DNA of 6,470 nucleotides from an uncultured Dehalococcoidia bacterium (GTDB lineage Bacteria; Chloroflexota; Dehalococcoidia; Dehalococcoidales; UBA3254): the NCBI GenBank assembly GCA_903890885.1, contig CAITCX010000190.1:1-6470 (forward strand). The letters are read 5' to 3'. Below the pieces are notes generated by a model. That model had not been told where the DNA came from, made no database searches, and saw only the letters and a program-made list of their open reading frames with translations. Below are positions 1 through 4,607 of this stretch, piece by piece; within the stretch, counting starts at the first letter, position 1; each line of letters begins with the position of its first letter. Position numbers and translations under genes: made by a program.

Positions 1-433
1 AAGCAAATTTCTTGGTATTAGCCGGTGTGACAGCAACTGCGGCCACAGCACCACCTTTCTTGATCTCTTCAACTCGCTTGCCTACCAGGCTTTCCTTAAT
101 GGGAGTGGAATAGATTTTCTGCATAAGCGCGGTGACTGTGTCAGGTCCTGCGTTTGCAAGCTCGCTCAGTACCTCTTCTGGATTCTCATAGCGAGTCTGA
201 ACCCCTTCAAGATTGAGGACAGCCAACCCGCCCAATTTACTCATAGCAATGGCGAACTTGACATCGGTTACGCCGTCCATAGCAGAAGCCATGAAAGGGA
301 TAGCGAAGTTTATTTTACCTATCTTGAAATCAAGTTTAGTCTGGTCCGGATTAATGGTGACATCACCGGGGACTATGGCTACTTCATCGAATCCATAAGA
401 TTGACGAAGCTGTTTATACTGCGGGGTAGTCAT
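1..433 (-). CDS. guaB3: GuaB3-like IMP dehydrogenase family protein (partial, N-terminal 144 aa)
   Basis: The frame is open from an ATG at 431-433 to base 1 with no stop, so the C-terminal part lies outside the window. The visible protein starts MTTPQYKQLRQSYGFDEVAI. It carries the IMPDH/GMP-reductase barrel hallmark FMASAMDGVTD (residues 47-57), where IMPDH proper has a 'SPMDTVTE'-like segment, followed by LGGLAVLNLEGVQTRYENPE (67-86). The LGGLxVLNLEGxxTRYE pattern is typical of the IMP-dehydrogenase-related GuaB3 branch known from Actinobacteria, Chloroflexota and Cyanobacteria. No CBS domain is seen where classical GuaB inserts one, as far as the window goes. GuaB3 belongs to purine nucleotide metabolism; GMP reductase activity has been proposed for some members, and the reaction here is not determined. 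The active-site Cys loop is outside the window. The start is supported by AAGGAG eight bases upstream. The gene is divergent from the IS and PEBP genes. Confidence 0.88.
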   Translation of the reverse strand, partial: MTTPQYKQLRQSYGFDEVAIVPGDVTINPDQTKLDFKIGKINFAIPFMASAMDGVTDVKFAIAMSKLGGLAVLNLEGVQTRYENPEEVLSELANAGPDTVTALMQKIYSTPIKESLVGKRVEEIKKGGAVAAVAVTPANTKKFA

Positions 434-441
434 TTGGTTTT

Positions 442-447
442 CTCCTT
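442..447 (-). promoter_or_regulatory. Ribosome binding site of guaB3
   Basis: Read on the minus strand, AAGGAG lies eight bases before the ATG at 433. It fixes the start of the GuaB3-like protein. Confidence 0.75.
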
Positions 448-578
448 TTTACACAACAAATCATGAAACAGATTTGATTTATATTTTACAAAGCCAAATT
501 AATTAAATCGAGAAAATAAATATGAAATTATTAACAGAAAAAGGGATATTGAGATGAAGTTTGAAGGTATTAGGAGTT

Positions 579-606
579 ATTATACACTGTTGGACTAAGA
601 TGTCAA
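579..606 (-). promoter_or_regulatory. Sigma70-type promoter of guaB3
   Basis: On the minus strand a perfect TTGACA (606-601) is followed by a 16-base spacer and a perfect TATAAT (584-579). The expected transcription start is near 572, giving an untranslated leader of roughly 140 bases before the guaB3 start. The leader is very AT-rich, and I recognise no riboswitch or other conserved RNA fold in it. The insertion sequence ends about 80 bases upstream of the -35 box, so this promoter was left intact. Confidence 0.75.
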
Positions 607-676
607 GAAAAGACAACGCTCAACAATTCAATTTTATATAACAAAAACTTGTGGACACAAGGTAGAACATTTAGAT

Positions 677-686
677 ACAGTAACAT
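677..686. repeat. Left copy of 10-bp direct repeat (probable target-site duplication)
   Basis: ACAGTAACAT is identical to 2230-2239 on the other side of the IS. ISLre2-family elements are known to duplicate about 9 bp, so 9 of these 10 bases are probably the duplication and one is coincidence. Confidence 0.65.
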
Positions 687-688
687 AA

Positions 689-722
689 TTGTCGGAAGGA
701 TTTGAAAACAGAAGAGAGACAC
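689..722 (+). repeat. Left terminal inverted repeat region of the IS
   Basis: It contains TTGTCGG (689-695) and AGAGAGACAC (713-722), which match the right end inverted. GGATTTGA at 698-705 also resembles GATATTGA in the right end read on the minus strand. Confidence 0.7.
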
Positions 723-763
723 TGCAATATATTTTAAGGCTCTCAAACCAAAAAGATATTGAC

Positions 764-769
764 AGGAGG
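764..769 (+). promoter_or_regulatory. Ribosome binding site of the ISLre2 transposase
   Basis: AGGAGG lies six bases before the TTG at 776-778. This decides the start: the frame is open further upstream to a TTG at 689, but that codon lies inside the left inverted end and has no such site. Confidence 0.7.
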
Positions 770-775
770 TCTCTC

Positions 776-2188
776 TTGACCATCAGTTTAACGGACTCAT
801 TAGTGGAACTCAAGGACTTTTTAAAGCACTTAGATAAAAAGATTCAGGAAAAGTTCAACTCAATAGCTAGGGACTATTATAAATCCATTCTGGAAGAGGT
901 GGACGAAGCAATAGCCAGTCATCGGGGGTCTAATCTTCAGATCGAGCAAAATAGGTCAGTATGGTATCAGACCTGTCTGGGACCGGTGCGGATCAAGAGA
1001 CGGGAATATCGGGGAGGGGATGGGGGGCGGCGGTGTCTGTTAGACACACTGATGGGGATGGGCAAATACAGTCATACCACGCTTAAGGTGCAAGAATTGG
1101 CCTTAGAGACGGCCAGTCAAATGCCCTATCGACGCAGCGCAGAGATACTACGGAAGGCTTCAGCGGTCGATTTACCACATCAGACCATCTGGCGCATGGT
1201 AGCCAAAGCGGCCGATCCCTATATAGAGCAAGAAAAGCGTAAGCTGGAATGGTTCATAAAGACCGGAGAGATACCCCAGGGAGACAATAAACAACTATCC
1301 AGACTAATGGTTGAAGCCGATGGGGTCATATTATCGTTACAAAGGGAAAATGAGCGCAGAACTGAAGTCAAATTGGGCATTGCTTATGAAGGTTGGAGGA
1401 AGATTGGGAAAGACCGCTATCGGACTGTTAATAAAACAATCTTCAGTTCTGTGGCAAGCGGTGATCAATTCTGGTCCGGTCTGAGTTTGAAGCTCCAAAA
1501 AACCTACGACCTATCCAGGATTCCCGATACTCTGGTAGGTGGAGATGGAGCACGCTGGATTAAAGATGGAGCCAGTTATGTTAATGGACGCTACCAGCTT
1601 GATAGGTATCATCTGCATAAGGAACTATGTAGCGCCTTTGGGCGAGATAACCAGACTAAAGGTTTGATCTGGGCAGCTTGTGAACGAGGCGAAGTGGCGA
1701 AGGGTCTGGAAATCATGGCTGAGTCGATGAAGAAGGCCAAAGGGGAAGAGGCCCTTAAAATCGCCAGGGCTTATCGCTATCTGGAAGAAAACAGTTGTGG
1801 GGTGGGAGACTACCGCCTGGGGCTAGGCGAGGCCGGGGAGGCTCTCAGGCATACCGGGGCAATAGAGGGCAATATCGATAAGTTAATAGTCAGGCGGATG
1901 AAGAACCAGGGCATGAGCTGGACACTCAAGGGCATCCGCCGATTGCTCTGCATACGCTTTCTGGTTATTGAAAAGAAACTAACCGGTTGGATCGAAGGAG
2001 TTCCCCCAGATGAGGCTGTAAACCAGGTTATCCTGCCGAAGAAGAAAGTACGACGCATCGTTACAAAACTATCGAGCCAAGAGCCTGATGAATGGATTAA
2101 GGCTGGATTGCCAGCTTTATATGGCCCTCATGCCTCTCGTCCCTGGGTGAAAACGTTGAAGTTCGTGTCCAATATAGCATTGTTGTGA
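776..2188 (+). CDS. ISLre2-family transposase (UPF0236 family)
   Basis: This is a DDE-type transposase that would cut and join the ends of the surrounding insertion sequence. With the TTG start at 776, chosen for its AGGAGG site, the protein is 470 residues, normal for the family; the TTG at 689 would add 29 residues reading through the inverted end. An N-terminal helical region (about 1-50) precedes LGPVRIKRREYR (68-79). Family motifs follow in order: LMVEADGVILSL (177-188, Asp182), LVGGDGARWIKDGA (253-266, Asp257), YQLDRYHLHK (273-282) and GAIEGNIDK (361-369, Glu364), then NQGMSWT and the C-terminal LYGPHASRPWV. The Asp, Asp and Glu are the probable catalytic triad; this is family-based inference. 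No frameshift or internal stop is seen, so it may be active. The TGA at 2186-2188 lies just inside the right inverted end. Confidence 0.92.
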   Translation: MTISLTDSLVELKDFLKHLDKKIQEKFNSIARDYYKSILEEVDEAIASHRGSNLQIEQNRSVWYQTCLGPVRIKRREYRGGDGGRRCLLDTLMGMGKYSHTTLKVQELALETASQMPYRRSAEILRKASAVDLPHQTIWRMVAKAADPYIEQEKRKLEWFIKTGEIPQGDNKQLSRLMVEADGVILSLQRENERRTEVKLGIAYEGWRKIGKDRYRTVNKTIFSSVASGDQFWSGLSLKLQKTYDLSRIPDTLVGGDGARWIKDGASYVNGRYQLDRYHLHKELCSAFGRDNQTKGLIWAACERGEVAKGLEIMAESMKKAKGEEALKIARAYRYLEENSCGVGDYRLGLGEAGEALRHTGAIEGNIDKLIVRRMKNQGMSWTLKGIRRLLCIRFLVIEKKLTGWIEGVPPDEAVNQVILPKKKVRRIVTKLSSQEPDEWIKAGLPALYGPHASRPWVKTLKFVSNIALL

Positions 2189-2195
2189 AAAACTC

Positions 2196-2222
2196 GTGTC
2201 TCTCTCAATATCGCACCGACAA
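2196..2222 (-). repeat. Right terminal inverted repeat region of the IS
   Basis: Read on the minus strand it gives TTGTCGG, then GATATTGA, then AGAGAGACAC, in the same order as the left end but with shorter spacing. It begins eight bases after the transposase stop codon. Confidence 0.7.
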
Positions 2223-2229
2223 ATACTTG

Positions 2230-2239
2230 ACAGTAACAT
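2230..2239. repeat. Right copy of 10-bp direct repeat (probable target-site duplication)
   Basis: ACAGTAACAT is identical to 677-686. The bases outside the pair differ (T versus G before, A versus T after), so the identity is exactly 10 bp. Confidence 0.65.
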
Positions 2240-2369
2240 TCCCCAACCATTCATTGTGGGATACCAGTTATGGTATTAGAGTATTAGCATGGATGGCCGA
2301 AATCCCATTCTTCTCTTGCCACGGTCCCAGCGCATAAATACTGTTCAGAAAACCAAATTGCCTGTGTAG

Positions 2370-2398
2370 TTTATTTAAATCTGTAATAGGATTATAAT
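2370..2398 (+). promoter_or_regulatory. Possible promoter of the PEBP-like gene
   Basis: A perfect TATAAT (2393-2398) stands 17 bases after a poor -35 match, TTTATT (2370-2375). The -10 box is good and the -35 box is weak. It would give a leader of about 90 bases. Confidence 0.35.
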
Positions 2399-2482
2399 AA
2401 AATTCCAAATATGTTTAAGCTGCATGTTGATAAATCGGTAGTGAAGCCGGTTGACTCATAAGTAAAAACAAAGAGCAATTAA

Positions 2483-2488
2483 AGGAGG
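2483..2488 (+). promoter_or_regulatory. Ribosome binding site of the PEBP-like gene
   Basis: AGGAGG, within a longer AAAGGAGGG, lies five bases before the ATG at 2494 and clearly sets the start. Confidence 0.8.
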
Positions 2489-2493
2489 GTGCC

Positions 2494-3159
2494 ATGCAAC
2501 AAGGGTTAACTATCAGAGTTGGTAACACGGACAGCGGAGGTAGACTCGACAAGGAATTCAACTGCGACGGCGGTTATTTATCACCGCCAGTGGAATGGGC
2601 TGGCGTACCGGAAGGTACTAAGAGCCTGGCTTTAATAATGTGGCATGTCCCCGGTGGGGGCGGTCCTCCCCCCGGTGGTGGCAATAGACCTCATGATGCC
2701 GGAGGTCCTCCTCGAACTGGTGGCGGTCCTCAGGGCGCTGGCGGTCCTCCCGGTGGTGGCCCTCCTGGAAGTGGGCATGGTGGTGGTCCGCGCGGCCCGG
2801 GTGGCGCCAAGTACTACTGGACCGTTTATAATATTCCGCCTACTCTCAAAGGCCTGCCCAAGGATGTGGGAAATGCAGTTGGTAAAGTGGGTTTGTGCGA
2901 ACATAAATTCCAGGGATATGAACCGCCTTGCTCATTCGATGGTGGCGACAAGCTTTATCACTGGACCCTTTACGCTTTGATGAGAGAACCCACGTTCACT
3001 GTTCCGGAAAATGAAGTCACTCGCGACGTATTGCTGGCGGCCATGAAGGACATTACCCTCGCCTCAGTAACGGCCAGTTTACATAATATCAGAACTCCTG
3101 AAGACATCAAGGCCAGAGAAGAACTGTTGAAAACCCAAAAACCGCCGAGACAAACCTAG
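2494..3159 (+). CDS. YbhB/YbcL-like PEBP family protein with Gly/Pro-rich insert
   Basis: The 221-residue protein belongs to the phosphatidylethanolamine-binding / Raf-kinase-inhibitor-like fold. Family landmarks are FNCDGGYLSPPVEWAGVPEG (22-41), TKSLALIMW (42-50), YYWTVYNIPPTLKGLP (107-122), a KFQGYEPPC segment (138-146) in place of the usual 'TGYGGPCPP', and LYHWTLYAL (154-162). The bacterial family's biochemical role is poorly known. The odd part is residues 53-105, almost entirely Gly, Pro, Arg and a few His, sitting where relatives carry the short DPDxP loop of the ligand pocket. The Asp of that motif is absent, and the usual His of 'HWxxYNIP' is Tyr108. Anion binding as in classical PEBPs is therefore doubtful, although a WYW-type bacterial branch also lacks these residues. 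There is no signal peptide or membrane segment, so it is probably cytoplasmic. It appears to be a single-gene unit with its own terminator. Confidence 0.87.
   Translation: MQQGLTIRVGNTDSGGRLDKEFNCDGGYLSPPVEWAGVPEGTKSLALIMWHVPGGGGPPPGGGNRPHDAGGPPRTGGGPQGAGGPPGGGPPGSGHGGGPRGPGGAKYYWTVYNIPPTLKGLPKDVGNAVGKVGLCEHKFQGYEPPCSFDGGDKLYHWTLYALMREPTFTVPENEVTRDVLLAAMKDITLASVTASLHNIRTPEDIKAREELLKTQKPPRQT
2650..2808 (+). repeat. Low-complexity Gly/Pro-coding tract inside the PEBP-like gene
   Basis: This GC-rich tract encodes residues 53-105. It contains four copies of GG(C/A)GGTCCTC at 2659, 2701, 2722 and 2740, spaced 42, 21 and 18 bases apart. All spacings are multiples of three and all copies read Gly-Gly-Pro. 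This looks like in-frame slippage or unequal-exchange growth of a short unit, against flanking coding sequence of ordinary composition. Confidence 0.75.
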
Positions 3160-3189
3160 AAATAAGTTCTGCCAGGTTGTAGACAACCA

Positions 3190-3224
3190 CGGGCGTGCTT
3201 CTCATAGAAGAGCACGCCCGTTTT
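3190..3224 (+). terminator. Rho-independent terminator after the PEBP-like gene
   Basis: CGGGCGTGCT (3190-3199) pairs perfectly with AGCACGCCCG (3211-3220). TTCT and AGAA can extend the stem inward with one bulged G, leaving a tiny loop. A TTTT run follows at 3221-3224. It lies 30 bases after the stop at 3159. On the minus strand the hairpin is not followed by a clean T run, so it should act mainly on the PEBP transcript. Confidence 0.85.
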
Positions 3225-3280
3225 GTAATATATGTTTCCACATAACGTGCTTTTGGGCATCTTCTTTTATTTACATTTTA

Positions 3281-3502
3281 TTATCTTCTCAACTGCCTGA
3301 TTCTTAAGGCCAGTCTGATAATTACATATGCCCAAAACAACAGGATAATAAATATAATCATCCGGATGATTCCCCACCATGAGTATGGATGGCTGCGCAT
3401 TGCATCGAGAAAAAGTACAAAGTAAATAGGAAGGAAAATCATCAAGTAGCCAAGTAGTCTTTTATACTTGGCTACCTTGGAATCGGCATCTGTATAGATC
3501 AC
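3281..3502 (-). CDS. Membrane C-terminal half of a stop-split DUF2812 protein
   Basis: The 73-residue ORF begins IYTDADSKVAKYKRLLGYL and has two strongly hydrophobic helices (about 16-33 and 43-66), ending in a basic tail. Its start matches the linker and first membrane helix of full-length DUF2812 proteins, where a 'YFRK...EIYTDxDSKxxxYKR' stretch is continuous. Here it is separated from the upstream half by one TAA in the same frame, 21 bases before the GTG at 3502. An AGGAG (3511-3515) eight bases before that GTG could allow re-initiation and independent translation as a small inner-membrane protein. Alternatively it is simply untranslated after a nonsense mutation. Its role is unknown. 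Confidence 0.6.
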   Translation of the reverse strand: MIYTDADSKVAKYKRLLGYLMIFLPIYFVLFLDAMRSHPYSWWGIIRMIIFIILLFWAYVIIRLALRIRQLRR

Positions 3503-3510
3503 TGGCGACT

Positions 3511-3515
3511 CTCCT
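3511..3515 (-). promoter_or_regulatory. Possible re-initiation ribosome binding site inside the split DUF2812 gene
   Basis: AGGAG on the minus strand lies eight bases before the GTG at 3502. It overlaps what would be linker codons (Pro-Gly-Glu) in an unsplit gene, so it may be a coincidence of codon use. Confidence 0.4.
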
Positions 3516-3523
3516 GGCTCAGC

Positions 3524-3796
3524 TTACTTGCGGAAATATTGCCAGCCGGACATTTCACCAACATGTTCCCAACCGGCGTCCTGTAATAATTGCAGATAGT
3601 TTTCTCTGTCTTTCTTATTAATCTGGTAATCAAGGCAATAGGTATAGTCTGTCTTCTCGCCAGCCTTGAAGTTGTAGCTCCCGAATGGCTTTACGGCTAC
3701 CAGGTGCCAACCTTTTAGGGACATCGTTCTCAGCCAGAATTCCTCTTTATCATCTTGCCAGGCCCAAAACCATTTAAACTTGTGCATGGTCTCCAT
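3524..3796 (-). CDS. Soluble N-terminal half of a DUF2812 protein
   Basis: The 90-residue product contains the DUF2812 core: HKFKWFWAWQDDKEEFWL (5-22), the MSLKGWHLVAVKPFGSYNF stretch (25-43), DYTYCLDY (50-57) and a closing EDAGWE..GGW.YFRK-like end, here QDAGWEHVGEMSGWQYFRK (72-90). DUF2812 proteins have no settled biochemical role. They commonly sit directly behind a PadR regulator, as here, and normally continue into two membrane helices. The start at 3796 is chosen because GGAGG (3805-3801) lies four bases before it. An ATG at 3826 overlaps the padR stop as ATGA and would add ten residues. The frame ends with a TAA at 3524-3526 that looks like a nonsense change within a longer gene. Confidence 0.8.
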   Translation of the reverse strand: METMHKFKWFWAWQDDKEEFWLRTMSLKGWHLVAVKPFGSYNFKAGEKTDYTYCLDYQINKKDRENYLQLLQDAGWEHVGEMSGWQYFRK

Positions 3797-3800
3797 GATT

Positions 3801-3805
3801 CCTCC
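3801..3805 (-). promoter_or_regulatory. Ribosome binding site of the DUF2812 gene
   Basis: GGAGG on the minus strand, four bases before the ATG at 3796, favours this start over the ATG at 3826 that overlaps the padR stop codon. Confidence 0.55.
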
Positions 3806-3822
3806 CTCACTGCAAGCATCGT

Positions 3823-4152
3823 TCATTTCAAGTAATTTTGTATTGCTGAGCCATTCCGGGTCATGACCTCTAATCTTTTGATCTGGCTTAACAACACATT
3901 TTTCCCCCTGGGGGTTAGTGCGTAGCTTTTTCGCCGTTCTTCTTCCTTAACCATGGTAATCAGTCCGGCTTTTTCCAGCATATCCAGGACACCGTAGAGA
4001 GTCCCCGGTCCGACCTTGACAGCCCCCAGACTGATTTGCTCAACTTTCTGCATGACTGCATATCCGTGCAGCGGCTCAATGAGAGTTAGCATGATGTAGT
4101 AAGTTGCTTCTGTCAGGGGCAGATATTTTTGAGTATCTTCTTGAGCTGCCAT
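3823..4152 (-). CDS. PadR-family transcriptional regulator
   Basis: The 109-residue protein is a winged-helix DNA-binding repressor of the short PadR type. LPLTEATYYIMLTLIEPLHG (11-30) gives helix 1 and the turn, with the family HGY motif at 29-31. VGPGTLYGVLDMLEKAGLI (47-65) is the recognition helix and the helix after it. VKEEERRKSYALTPRGKNVL (68-87) is the wing. A short C-terminal helix would serve dimerisation. The start at 4152 is preferred because AGGTGG (4163-4158) lies five bases upstream; an ATG at 4179 is in frame but has no such site. Its TGA overlaps a possible ATG of the DUF2812 gene, so the two are co-transcribed. PadR proteins often repress their own operon and sense small hydrophobic ligands; the ligand here is unknown. 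Confidence 0.9.
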   Translation of the reverse strand: MAAQEDTQKYLPLTEATYYIMLTLIEPLHGYAVMQKVEQISLGAVKVGPGTLYGVLDMLEKAGLITMVKEEERRKSYALTPRGKNVLLSQIKRLEVMTRNGSAIQNYLK

Positions 4153-4191
4153 AAACACCACCTGAATAATGTGTCTCAATATAACGCTATC

Positions 4192-4213
4192 CGATATATC
4201 ACCTGACGATATA
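4192..4213. promoter_or_regulatory. Candidate PadR operator: two CGATATA repeats
   Basis: CGATATA occurs at 4192-4198 and 4207-4213, 15 bases apart; the first is part of the palindrome GATATATC (4193-4200). The pair lies just downstream of, and touches, the -10 box of the padR promoter, where a repressor would block transcription. Assignment to PadR is inference from position. Confidence 0.45.
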
Positions 4214-4240
4214 CTGTAACATTTGCATATCTGTTGTCAA
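4213..4240 (-). promoter_or_regulatory. Promoter of the padR-DUF2812 operon
   Basis: On the minus strand TTGACA (4240-4235) is followed after 16 bases by TACAGT (4218-4213), a 4/6 match to TATAAT. The transcription start would fall near 4206, within the CGATATA repeats, leaving a leader of about 50 bases before the padR start at 4152. Confidence 0.6.
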
Positions 4241-4334
4241 GTACCGGGAAGGGAAAATCCTTATCGGTTGGTGGCAAACCTGTCTTTCCCAATAATGATG
4301 GAAATGGCCATCGATCCATTCAATTGACTCTTAA

Positions 4335-4604
4335 ATGCCGCTGGCTTTATCAGGCGTTTATATCTATAATCTTGTTAGGAAATTGCTGAGTTTAGCTACC
4401 AAAAGATTCGTTCAAGATCAGGGAACGATTAAAGAAAAACCTATACTTATGATAAAAAGATTACGCGACAAAAGCAGAGACGATTTGGCCAGGAATCTAA
4501 ATTCTTTCGGCGTGGCTGGAGTTTTAGCAGAGCGTGGCAGATGGGAAGAAAAGATTGAAAAATTTTGGTACCTGCGTTCACTCGGTATTATTGACATAAC
4601 CTGA
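4335..4604 (+). CDS. Hypothetical protein, possibly the 5' part of a split gene
   Basis: I do not recognise this 89-residue ORF. It has a hydrophobic start (LALSGVYIYNLV) too short for a clear membrane helix, then a charged, helix-rich part: MIKRLRDKSRDDLARNLNSF, and EKIEKFWYLRSLGI near the end. There is no ribosome binding site before the ATG at 4335, and a TAA directly precedes it in frame. A TATAAT at 4365-4370 lies inside the ORF. Both facts weaken the proposed start; the frame may really begin later, for example at the ATG at 4449, or be a remnant. The next ORF is in the same frame after one TGA. Confidence 0.35.
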   Translation: MPLALSGVYIYNLVRKLLSLATKRFVQDQGTIKEKPILMIKRLRDKSRDDLARNLNSFGVAGVLAERGRWEEKIEKFWYLRSLGIIDIT

Positions 4605-4607
4605 GGG

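Larger units (their letters stand above)
434..686. other. AT-rich intergenic region between guaB3 and the IS
   Basis: It contains the guaB3 ribosome binding site, leader and promoter, then about 70 bases with no recognised element, and ends with the left copy of the 10-bp direct repeat. There is no convincing ORF. Before the IS arrived, this joined the 2240-2493 segment to form a spacer of roughly 500 bases between two divergent genes. Confidence 0.6.
687..2229 (+). mobile_element. ISLre2-family insertion sequence, apparently complete (about 1.54 kb)
   Basis: The element holds one transposase gene and is bounded by related inverted ends. The left end has TTGTCGG at 689-695 and AGAGAGACAC at 713-722. 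The right end has the reverse complements CCGACAA at 2216-2222 and GTGTCTCTCT at 2196-2205. The gap between the two matching blocks is 17 bases on the left and 10 on the right, so the ends are related but not equal. ACAGTAACAT directly flanks both sides. Length and single-ORF structure fit the ISLre2 family (about 1.5-2 kb). The exact end base is uncertain by one position or more, because the right terminus carries about five more bases outside the TTGTCGG block than the left. Intact ORF, both ends and an undecayed direct repeat suggest a recent insertion. Confidence 0.85.
2240..2493. other. Intergenic region upstream of the PEBP-like gene
   Basis: No gene is recognised here. There is a small perfect palindrome, ATACCA-GTTA-TGGTAT (2261-2276), without a following T run. 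A TATAAT lies at 2393-2398, and a ribosome binding site lies just before 2494. The 26-codon ORF from the ATG at 2290 has no ribosome binding site and is not called. Confidence 0.5.
3281..3796 (-). pseudogene. Full-length DUF2812 gene interrupted by one in-frame TAA
   Basis: The halves 3524-3796 and 3281-3502 are in the same frame, and only one stop codon separates them. Reading through it gives ...GWQYFRK-stop-AEPGESPVIYTDADSKVA..., which follows the usual family order of domain, short acidic linker, 'IYTD.DSK' and membrane pair. The total of 171 sense codons suits a full-length member. A single base change from AAA, GAA or CAA would create the stop. Whether it is a pseudogene, two re-coupled genes or a sequence error cannot be told from the window. 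Confidence 0.65.

Noticed and set aside
213..398. Plus-strand ORF of 61 codons
   Set aside because: It lies antisense inside the clearly recognisable guaB3 frame, with no ribosome binding site and no family resemblance.
689..775. 29-residue N-terminal extension of the transposase from TTG 689
   Set aside because: The TTG is the first codon of the TTGTCGG inverted end and has no ribosome binding site, whereas TTG 776 follows AGGAGG at six bases.
1810..2058. Minus-strand ORF of 82 codons
   Set aside because: Antisense shadow of the transposase C-terminal region; composition reflects the opposite strand.
2290..2370. Small ORF of 26 codons upstream of the PEBP gene
   Set aside because: No ribosome binding site, and chance expectation for this length is high.
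2632..2980. Two overlapping ORFs (90 codons minus, 111 codons plus) across the PEBP gene
   Set aside because: They are long only because the GC-rich Gly/Pro tract lacks stops in other frames; neither has family features.
4214..4223. ACTGTAACAT near the padR promoter, 9/10 identical to the IS flanking repeat ACAGTAACAT
   Set aside because: A short AT-rich match with one mismatch and no IS end beside it; probably chance, though a sequence preference of the IS cannot be excluded.
4251..4290. GGGAAA...TTTCCC inverted repeat
   Set aside because: Six-base arms with a 28-base loop and no following T run; too weak to call a terminator or operator.
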